A DNA stretch of 64,000 nucleotides from Diorhabda sublineata. Lineage: Eukaryota; Arthropoda; Insecta; Coleoptera; Chrysomelidae. The DNA lies in the NCBI RefSeq assembly GCF_026230105.1, contig NC_079485.1:31291572-31355571 (forward strand), given 5' to 3'. Each line of letters starts with the position of its first letter. Within the stretch, counting starts at the first letter, position 1. Under the pieces are notes generated by a model, which ran no database searches, was not told the DNA's origin, and worked only from the letters and a program-made list of their open reading frames with translations. The translations under genes and the position numbers were made by a program. Below are positions 27,801 through 39,800 of the stretch, one piece after another.

Positions 27801-30800
27801 TTACTCAACAACAATGCATAGAATAGCCTCGTGCAACTTTTGGTAATGAAGTACAATCAGAGAAGATTTGATTGCAGAATTTCGTCATGGTTGTGCGTCT
27901 TATAGTGATGAATGTCTAGAAATTCTGTCAAAATCGATAGAAAACTGCAATACAATCGATTGTGCATGAATGCATCATTCTTCATCATGACAATGATAGT
28001 TCTCATAAAACATGTCAACCAACTGACTATCTTAAGAAGAAAAACTTTAATTTGAAGTCTCATTACCCGTATTCACTCGATTTATCTGTTTCCAAGTAAT
28101 ATTTGCCAGTTATTTCGATATTAAACATATAATACTATACCATATTAACCATAGCTAATAGATAAATAGATAGATTAACACTGCAGTATCATACAGGGTG
28201 AGATTTTAGTGCTACATAACTTCATTACTATGGAAAGTAACAAAATTAGTTTATTAACAAAAAATATGGACTCATATATCTACCTCACATTGTAAAAATA
28301 TTTTGATACTCCACTTTGTATATTTCCTCATATTTAAATTGCTACTATAATCCTCGTTTTCACACGAATAAATAGTAAGAAAAATAAGTAAAAATGAATG
28401 ATTTTTTATTTTTCGTAATAAGTAGATGAATATTCAAATAATAGAAATTTCTGTATACAGAATGAACAAAAAGTTAACTTAGTTTTTTTAAATGTACACT
28501 CTTGTTCCCTTTTAAAGCCACTTCCGGATCTTTTTTTCAGTATTTAGGAAATATAATTTTTATGAAAATGTTGATCATGGTATATCTAGAAACATTAGAA
28601 GAACTAGACAAACAAAACAATGTACTGCTAATTTGGGTACCATTATAAAAAGAAACGAAGAAGCAAATAATTTGGCGGAAAAGAAGACCCAGACCCTCTT
28701 CACTGGAACGGAGAAATCACTTGAAAAAGAACTGAAGAAAATGAAAAAGAAAAAGCGAAACGCAGCCGGGCACTCCATGGGACTATCAAAACTGTTTTTC
28801 GGAAACTACGACCGTGAAGGAATTGTATAAATACATAAGCCGGTGATGAAAGGTTTTGTGAAAATGCATAAGACATAATTTCTGCATGAAATAAGATAGA
28901 AAATCTTTTAATAACGTAGTTTGATTTTGAGGCTCTATATTCGATGTAATAGAGGTAATAGTAGTGTGAGAATCTAACAAAATATGACAAAAATATTCCT
29001 GAATCCACAAAAAATTTGTATAAATATCTTAGTTTAAAATTTAATAAGAAATAAGTATTTTTTGTTTTTCAAAATAGAAGTAATGATCATAGTTGAATTG
29101 TGTATTAAAATTCGAATTATTTTAATCGATTTAAAGCAAAAAAGTATTTTAAAATATTCAAATTGCCGAGGTTTTTCATATCGCTGACAACCAAAAGTCA
29201 ATCAACTCCAAAATAGACGATATAGATACAATTACGAGGATGGTTCCATAAGTACCTGGCCAGACTTGAGATGGTAGTAGTTGCTTGAAAAATACGCATA
29301 TGTTTGAAGTTTGAAGACGCCACGTTGTTTAGTATTTGTTTGGCAGCCAGCAATAGTGAACATTTTCAATAGATCTTTTATATCTTAGTCCACGTTTACG
29401 TATTTATACTTTTTCACAAAAAATTATCAAAAAAAAATGAAATAAGTAGTTATTTTTCAGCAGAACAATAGTTAAATTGTAATTATCACTTTTACTGTGA
29501 AAATAATCTGATTTTCAGATGGCATAATTTATAATAGATTATGCCTAGTCTAATGGGAATTGATATCCATATTCCTCTCTTAATTGTGGGTATATTAGAA
29601 CCGCCTACTCCATCGACCATCGTAATCTTTTTCTGATAATGACCAACGAATGTGACTCACTGGATATTGACAAAGTAATTAATGGTAGATAAGTAAATCG
29701 AAATGTCAAAATAAAAAACAAAATATATATATTAGGATGGGGTTTCACTCTAAATCCTTTTACGCCATTTGCATGTCAGGAAAATTGATTTTTACACATG
29801 AAAAATTATTATAGCGTGGAAATGTTTACGTATGGGTATAATGGAATATTCTAATATTGATAATATGGGTATTTGGACCAGAGACAATTTAATTACATTA
29901 CTTTCACATTTATTTGTTAAGTGAATAACTAGAGTTCCTCTGAGACTAGTTTATTTGATTGCTTGAAATTTAATTGTTACGTTCCACCGTTTATTTGAAT
30001 AAGTTTAATATAATTTGTTCTCAAACTTTAACCCGGACTCAAATTGACACAATTGTTCAGTATTTTTTATGACCAAATCATTTTTATTACAATTAAATGA
30101 AATTTTTAGGAAAATTTGAAAAATACTACGAATTTATAAAATATAAGATAGAAAATCTCCATTTAATGACGTAGTTTCATTTTGAGGCTCTATACTCGAT
30201 GTAATAAAGGTAGTAGTAGTGTGAGAAAGTAACAAACCGTGTCAAAAGTATTCCCGAATCGACAAAAAATTTGTATAAATATCTTAGTTTAAAATTTAAT
30301 AAGAAATAAGTTTTTTTTGTTTTTCAAAATGGAAGTAATGATCATAGTTGAATTTTGTATTAAAATTCGAATTTTTTTGATCGATTCAATTAAAGCATAA
30401 AAGTATTTTGAAATATTCAAATTGCCGAGGTTTTCCATATCATTGATAATCAAATGTCAATCAACTCCAAATTAGACGATCTAGATACAATTACGAGGAT
30501 GATTCCGTAAGCACTGGCCATACCTAGAGATGGCGGTAGTTGCTTGAACAATATCACTGTATTAGTACACAATCTATAAAGTATACGTTTCAAGATTGAA
30601 GAGGCCACGTTGTTAAGTGTTTGCTTAGCAGCCATCGTTAAATGATACAATACTTTTATTTGAAAGGCCTTAGCCCAACCAATATGAAAATTGATCTAGA
30701 TATTACTCTAGGTGAGGCTGATTCTTCGTTATCAACAGTAAAATATTCGGTAGGAGAGTTTAAACGAAGACCAGCATCGTAGTAGTCGGCGAAATGAGGT

Positions 30801-33800
30801 GACGAATCCAGAAACGTTGAAGAAAATCCACAAAGTAGTACTGGATAATCGTCTACTGAGAGTGCGCGAGCTAGCAGACATAGTGGTGATTTCAAAAAGG
30901 GCGATACATCCTATATTAACTAAAAATTTGGACATGAGGGTGTGCGCAAGATGGTTGCCATGTTTGCTCACCATGCAACAAAAACAGCGTCGTGAGTCGT
31001 GAAGATGTTTTCATCGAATGTTTGGCAATGTTACACAAAAATAGGAAAACCAGCTCCAAAGATGGCAAAGACCTTTTAAATGAGGACGTAAGACATGCGA
31101 ATACCAGCAAAGCAGTGGTCGATCAAATGAGGTGACGACTTCAGAAATATTTAAGAAAATCCACACGTTTGCTCACAATGGAACAAAAACAGCGACGTGG
31201 AGATGTTTCCATCGAGTGTTTGGCAATGTTTCACACGCCGTTTCATAACATGGGTCCATCACAATCAAAACAATGGAATGAAAAGGGAAAACTAGATCCA
31301 AAGAAGGTAGACACCGTTCCATCTGCAAGCGAGGTCATGGCGTCGGTTTTTGCGATGCGCGTGGAACAATTTTCATCGATTATCTTGAGAAAAGAAAAAC
31401 TACCAGTGGCAAGTATTATGCGAACTTATTGCAACGTTTGAACGAAGAAATCAAACAAAAACGGCCGCATTTGGCTAAGAAGAAAATGTTGTTTCATCAA
31501 GACAATGCACCGGGTAACACATCTATTATTGCAATGGTTAAAATTAATGAATTGAATTGCTACTTCATGTAATGTAATGTAAGCACAAGCTTTTCAAATG
31601 GTTAAAATCATGGATTTTGATTAACAATTAACAGAAAAGATAAATGAATGGATGAAAGAGAGGCAAGTATCGAGTTATTTCTACACAGTTCATAAAAGAA
31701 ACAACAGAAAGCTAAAATAGTTACAAGAATTAGATCAACCAGGGGGCTAGGTAGCAAGATATTGGAATTGTGGTTTTTCGTGAAAAATATCTCAATTTCC
31801 ATATATCTAAAATAACGATCACTGCTTAAATACCGCAGAAAAGCATTAACCGAATGGTTGAAATGAAACAATAGTTTCATTAAGATTCCAAAATTGTAAA
31901 CATTTTTTCTTCCACTCGGTGTTAGTTTCATACAAAGTCCATCAATTATATCTAATAATTTATTAACCAATAATTATATTTGAAATAAGTTACTAGATTA
32001 TTGGAATGTCCGATAAATACGATAACAAGTAAATATTGTTGTTGACAATTCACAAATTCGATTATCTCTGTTTAGAAACCAAAATATTATTTACTAAGCA
32101 CATTTTTATTAAAGATAATTCTATTCGAGGCAAATAACAGGTGTTAAATTTTTAGATCTGATTGGCAGACAAATGTGAGCTTCTTTTAAGTATTGGTAAT
32201 AATCGATTATACGAGAGGCGAATAGTATGGAACAAAATTTTCAAAATAATTATATACAAAAAGTAAAACCAGAATAATTAACATAAAAACTATGAATATC
32301 TGTAACATACAGGGCAGAGACGTATAGGAGAACCCAAAAAATGACGATATAAACTCTATATCAGGTTGCATTCCCAGTTACACGGCCTTTAAGAGTTGGT
32401 TATGAATTTATACATTAAATTTGACCATTTGCAATTTGGTTCTTCTTGTTGTTATATTTGTGGAAACAGTTCAGTGTACTGATGATCTTGAATTGCAACT
32501 CTATTGAGATAAAGTTCAAGTGCTAATATACCGTTGATCATCAGTGGTATCCAAAATAAGCTTTTCATCTCGCATAATCATTGAACAGGACGTTCTCGAT
32601 TAATTAAACTTTCCTGTTTCTCGAGACTGTTTGTCAACCTTAAAAAATGTTTCTTTGAGAGGAACCACGCGATTAGGAAACCTCCTCTGATAATCTTCTG
32701 CGCTTCTTCTACAGTTTCCTTCACCAAAACCTAACACCAATAACATCGCCATTGTTTGTTAAATTTCATTACTATAAAAACTGAATTTTGAATTGTCAAA
32801 TGTATAAATTCATAGCCAACTCTTGACTTTTTGAAATTTTTTAAATAACATTATTTTTTTCCCAGATGATAAAGTTTTATGAAAAATTACAATAGTAAAA
32901 AAAGTTTTATGATTAAATTATCTATGGTATGAAAATATTTTTTTAAAATCAACTCACTGATATTTTTAACTTAAAAAACTGCAAAGACAATAATTTTTTC
33001 TGAATATGCATTTGCTCTGTATCGGTTTTTATACGGGACACCCTGTAAATATTTTAATTAAACATCACATAGTTACTAATCCTGTTTGATGAACTCACTA
33101 TATACGGTTGAGAAGCCGAATAAATTTGAAATTATTTTTGAATTATGATCCTTCAAACGATATATCACAAGTTCATATTTTTTCTTTAAGAAAATAGGGG
33201 TAGTACATTTTCATATTAAATAATGTGAAGTTATAATTCAAATTGAACGTGTTTTGCGATTTTTGTTATTATGTATAATTATCTAAATTAATAATTTATC
33301 CAGTTTTGCTTTCCCACACTGAATGTTGAATAATCAATTCTTCAACTGACCCTTTTAATACCCCCTTTAAAAATAATTGAATAATTGATTTTTAATTGTC
33401 TTTGAAAGTTTCATTGGCGGATTTGATTTATTGTTTATTGAATAAAAACATTAGATATACGTATACAGTGTGTTTATTTAACTTCATAACGTATAGAAAA
33501 AAAAGTAAAGTTTAAATTGCAACCATCTGATATTAAAATTTTCATTCGTATACATGCTTTAAAAAAAGCTTGCCATAAAAATAAAGAAAACCATTATAAA
33601 TTTTTTTCGTTCTCAACTTTGTGGGTATACTACCTCCTGAATAAAAACAATAAGTGGTTCCTAGCCTGTGGGGAGAGTAGAGGAATAGGTCATAAGGGAA
33701 TTTGTCTCATAGATTCTCTCTACAATAGTAAAATAAACAACGTAGTATATTATTGTATAAATTCGATGTGAAAATTCGTAAAAAAAGACATGGTTTATTT

Positions 33801-36800
33801 AAGAGAAAAGTCCTTTTCCATAGCGAAAATCAGTACAATACAATCTGTTGCAATATCCACCATATTTGTCAGACTTGGCTCCCTATCTACAACCAGAACA
33901 ACCATAAATCAGAATATCCAAAGCATTGAAGGTCTAGGTGGGTATATTGAAACATAAAATCCAAAAGTAATGAACAACCAGATGTGTTTAGCACAATTTT
34001 CTTTTTTCCTTTAATATCATCACGATCGTCATTAGAATTCATCTTATTTTCAAATTCTATTTGACGTTTAAATACCATAGCGACTGTGTATGTATCAAAA
34101 CATCGTTTTGTAGACATTTGAACAATTTTGAATAAATGTTCTTGATGAAATTTCCGGATATTACAGAAAAAGATACTTATGATCAAAGTTCATATTTTTG
34201 AAAATCCCTCGTATTTTATTGAAAAAAATTGATATCTCATGGTGGCACCCTAGATTTTAGACTATTTTATATGAATTTTAACTTTTCACTATTATTTAAA
34301 AAAAAACAGTATACCACATGCTGCGAAGTTAGATGGACACATTGTATGCACGTTTTTTCGACTGCAAAAATTGGCAGACGAGAGTACAAAATACTAGCTG
34401 TTTATTTCTGGATAAAAGTTCAATCAAATTATGTAATTGAATTACTTGTCTTATTGTATTTAGTTCAATGCTTCAACTTATACGATGTTATTTAAAAAAT
34501 AGAACTCAATTTTGTTTATAAAAAAATAGATTAGTACTTTGTACTAACGAATGATTAGAATTGTGGTACCTACATATCGCACATACACGGCTTATAACTT
34601 TTGTAAGTAGACACTGAAGAGTGTGATTCTATGGTTAAAAATAATGCCTTAGTCAAAACGCGCAAACAATGTTAAATAGGGCGACGAAAATAGACTTGGC
34701 AATATCTACTTGCGACGACTTTTGATCTTTCGTTGTCTCTTTTCTTATCATTCTATCTATCTTACAGCTAGTGATATTTTCGCCTACCACACCCTAGAAC
34801 ACATTTTAAATTTTTTTCTTTGTATTATAAAAATATGTAATTCAAATTTTGAATATATTTATATTATGATTTGTTTTCTTTATAGGTTAGAAACAAAAAA
34901 TTATCATTTACTCATTACCTATAATCTATTTTTATTATTCAGAGAGTATTAAAATAATAAAGTATTCGTAATCCATAGGCGTAGACAGTTCTGTCCTCAC
35001 AGAACTTTAGCAAATTCTGTTTTTTTAACAACTTGGTTGGGAGTAATTTTATTAGACATTAAGACTCATGTCTTCAAAGTAGTCACCGGTATGAGTAGAT
35101 TCAAAACTCAATAAATCAACTGTAACAAAACCGTTTGAACTATCGTTGTGTACTATTATCATCCCTTCCATTGGTGGATTGAAACCAGTAGATAAATTGA
35201 TTAAAACTTGTAAAAGTTTAATTTTGCCAAACATTATTTGGTATATGTCCCTCGTTGATCCATATTCCATCTAAAAATTTATTTTGTCTTGTTTTTCTCA
35301 TTTCTTTTCTTAGATAATTGAATACATTTTCTGGAATGATTCTTCCAGCGGAACCTATTTCTTTCAAAAGTGCTTCGACTCATTTCAGGGTAGTCATCAT
35401 CTCGAACCGTGGCAAGAACTTTGTGTACAGTCGGAAATTCTTTTCTAAAGAAGAACGCATGTACTTTCCTTCGAAGTCTTCATTTCGAATGATTCATTTG
35501 CTTCAAGTGCTGAAACTTGCCACATTTCTATCTTTGAATAACTCTGTAAATCGTGAATATCCCAACACCAAGTGTCCTACTAATTTAACTACTGATTAAA
35601 CTGAATATACAATTTGGACTAAATATAAAAACCCAAAAATTGTCGGGAAGAGATTCTTGGATTTAAAACTAAAGAAAATTTCTAACTTTGAATGGTATTG
35701 TGGATTGAGGATTCAAAATAAAGCTGTCCAAGAGTGTTTTAAAATGGCAACGTTTCGATCTTTTATTTAATCTTCATCAACGTTTAAATTATAATGTACT
35801 ATATATTTTTAGACTTGATAAAGATCAAATCAAAGATCGAAACGTTGGCATTTTAAAAAAACTCTTGGACAGTTTCATTTTGAGTCCTAATGATCATCAA
35901 GTAATACTTGTTTATTTTCCTCAACGTAAGAGTTATAATGTTACATATATTTTTGGACTTGATAAAGATCGAAACGTTGGCATTTTAAAAAACTCTTAGA
36001 CAGTTTCATTTTGAGTCCTCAAGCCGCAACACCATTCGAAATTACATACTAGAAAGGACAATCATATCAAGAATGAAAACCTTTATTGGCAAATTGGGGG
36101 GGGGGGCATCCATTAATTACGTGAGCTCAGAATGGGGGAGGAAGGGGCTTAAAGGAATCTCAACAAATCTCATTTGAATTAAATTAAAGAAAAATTGTTT
36201 TAAAAATTCATTTTGCCAGCTAAAATAAATCTCATGGCTATTAAAATAATTCAGTTTGAGAGTAATATAGAAAATGATAAAACTATTGATAATAGATGTT
36301 GTAAGACATGTGGAATTTATGTCGTTTCGTGTGTAAAACTGCGGAAAGACAGATACGTTTCGACGAGAAACTGTAATCAGGATTCAACCAATTTAACCGG
36401 TGTGGATGAAAGTTTGGAATGAATAAACGAAGAAAACGTAAACATTTCCCGTGAGTCTCCATATATCGAGTAAAAATTTTGAAAAAGTTTTGTTTTTATT
36501 GGTTTTTACTTCGAATTTTTGTTTAATTGTATATAATATGCTCAACGGTTTATTATTTTTCGGGATATTAAAATTTAGTTTAAAATATTTTTAGCGTCAA
36601 TCTTACGTAAGGGGAGGGAGGGTCCATACCAATCCAAACCTTTTTCTATTGTTTTGTACAGCTTATGGTTATGGTTATGGACCAATAAAAGACCAAAAAC
36701 TTGTATTAGTTCTGGTACATTTTTGAAAATTTAAAGAAAAATTTAGATTATTCTATAATAATGGCTATACTATGTTTCGCATTAGATATTAGGTTTTATT

Positions 36801-39800
36801 ACTCTCTCGTCCATAAAAATAGACTATAGTTACTTAAATAAAATACATATCTATTCATATCATTGTTATTGTAGCATCAGACAATGAATTCGCTTCATTT
36901 GTTGCATTTGAAGGTAGCTTATTTCTGTATCTACACGTAAATTTCAACAAAATATTTTATTGTCGGTCTTAAAATAAAATCACAACCACGTAGCCCCGAT
37001 TCCCTGATAACGTGAAATAAATAGGCCAATCAAAAATTAATATTGATGTTATTTTCATTCTTAGTCGATTCTAATTAGATTAAACGTAATACATAATGAT
37101 TTACACATTGTTGAATATTTATAAAATTGAATTTTGATTATATTTGCTCCAAATTTCTAATGTAAGTATTCTAATGTGAATTTTTGTCTAATTTTGTATA
37201 GCTGGCTTTTTTTTAAATTTGGATTTGGATTTTTTACTCTTATTTACTCTATGCTGAAACGTTGATTTTATAGAATTAGAAATTTATATATTATGTATAC
37301 ATACACCTTAAAATTTCCTTTCATTAGTTGCGCCACTACTTCAATTAAATAAATATCTCAATTCCGATGTTTATTTTTCGACAAAATAAATTTTTCTTAA
37401 ATTTATCAGCAACTCTGATTTTACAATAAAAGTATTATAATTCAAGGCGTTATGTTTACGATACTTTCAAATAAATATTCTCTACAAAAATATTTACGGA
37501 TGCAAAAATAAAGGTGATTCTGTTGTATGGTCAGAGCCAGATATTTTAAATATACTAACTAAATAACACGAATAGTTGTCTAATAACAATTCAGAACTCT
37601 TGAAATTATGTCCAGAATTTCAATATCAAAAAGAAAATCGTATCGAATGGCAAATTATTCGGTTGTGTTTTTGGAAACATAACCATCTTTTAAATAGAAT
37701 TGTAGGTTAGTAGGCATAAGTCTTAAAATGCAATGTTAGCACGACTCGAATATATTTTCCTCCCTTAATATACGCCAGCACCCCATTATAAGTGGGTCGT
37801 AGCACAAAACGCTATATTTTGAAGGGTGAAGATTCATCCCTTCATGCAAGTTCAAGTTCAAACAGGTCCAGGCTAGCCCAAGGCGACAAATGTTAATTCC
37901 ACAAAATATATTTATTTAATTTGTAAAAAATACTATTATTTTTGAGCGACAGTTAATATTTTTATTTTATTGAAAAGTACGTAAGTATATCAAATTCTTT
38001 TGATAGAATTTTCTGTCATTTTGACAAAGATGTGCTACCGAAGCTGCAGATCATTACGTTTAAGCCACATGAAATTCATAATTATTTTTCTATCATTTCT
38101 ACTGGGACCTAATTAGATTACACATAAAGTGTTGTTGTTCATAATCTCAAAGAGGCATCAATAATTGCTAAATCTCATTTTCTGAAAAAATATGAACCAA
38201 TCAATTCCATTAATATTTGGAATACATGCGTAAATAATCAAAATCTGGTTAGGGTAATCTGAGATTTTGCTCAAAAACTTTCATAATGAATGGAGCTTTG
38301 ATATTCCTTAGTCATATCCAAGCATATTCGTAAAATTATGTAATTAATATCCTAATTATTCCTTAATCTTTTACCGATTATTTCCCAAATTTCAATTAGA
38401 GGAAAATCCAGGGATCCTGGATGCCAAGGTAGGAGAAAAATTCAAGACTGACGTAGTCTGATTATATATGGCTAGACATTATTTTGTTGAAAGGTTCAGT
38501 GACCTGAACTGAGGAATAATGTGGTTTTGAGTGTAAAGGAATCATCTTATACCAAAACTTCAAGAGTACAATGTACATACCGCTTAACAGACGTTAGCCT
38601 TTCCACTCTCGCTGCTATAATGCATCTCTTGACACAGCCTGGATTCATCGATGGAGAAGATCATGTTCCTTTCGTGATTCCACGTTAACCTTATCCATAT
38701 GTCGCATTCCAAGGATCCTTTCACGTTATGCAAATCACTGAGCTGCTATTGCCCTTTCTCTTAGAACTAATAACGACTCTGGCTTTCTATTGATTGTCAT
38801 CCTGATCTCTAATTCTGCGTGTTATTATCTTTGTGTTCAGCTTTCTTGATGATAGTAATGAAAACAGCATCTACATTCCTGTTTATACTACCAACAATTT
38901 GTCGGAACGACATCCTAGCTTTGTACTTTGACTCGGGTCAACTTTCACCTTGAAAAAGCAAATCTATTTGTTGTATTAATTTTTTGTTTGATTGATACTG
39001 TTTGCGTAAAGTGTGGGTGAGACCGATTCTGGCCTCAGTCCCCTCGCCCTATTGAATTTACCGTTTACATATTGGGGTAGTTTTCATCAGGGGTAAGTGT
39101 ATTGCCTCTGTAACTATATTGGATTTTACGCTAAGATGTGATGTTCTGCATCGAATAAAATTCGTTTATAACCCTATAAGATTTAAAAATTATTTTGTTA
39201 ATTTAATAAACAGCCAAAAATCAACAATCACTTTAGATAATTCAGTATTTATTTAAATCAAGTTACTTGCTGGTATTATCTATTTGTTAAAAACATTTAC
39301 TAACATATTTCTTAACGATAATACAAGCTCAAACTCTTCTTGAACGTAGCTCTGCCACAAAGGTGTTTTTGGTCTTAAGGTGTTGCTTGTGTGTAGGAAC
39401 ATATCAATCATATTACTTGACCTAATCAAAGTTTATATTTTCAGAGTGCCCCCTGGCTATGTGTATCAATCACCGTATTTGGCAGCTACAGCACCAGGCA
39501 GTTTAGTTCCTCTACAAGCTACACAATTAACACACGCAGCTGCGGTCGCAGCTGCGGCTACATCTCAATTCTATGAATACCAAAATGCAGCCGCTGTTGC
39601 TGCGGCAGCAGCAGCACCTTACACTGGACAATACGCTAATGGATTTGATGCATATACACCTTATACAGGAGCTACTGGTAAGAAGTACTTCTTAACCTTA
39701 TAAGTACATATATTGTCAAAGAAATAAAGAGAATTGAGTCCTCATCCGTCAACTTATTTACATTGGCTTACTTATTGATTATTGGTACTTTTTTTATACG

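Noticed and set aside
31608..31970. 120-codon minus-strand open frame
   Set aside because: No recognised domain, no splice or promoter context, composition typical of AT-rich noncoding DNA.
39380..39444. Upstream extension of the frame before the RBM24-like exon at 39445
   Set aside because: A clear acceptor (ttttcag) at 39444 and phase agreement with the 6956 donor place the exon start at 39445; the extension is intronic.
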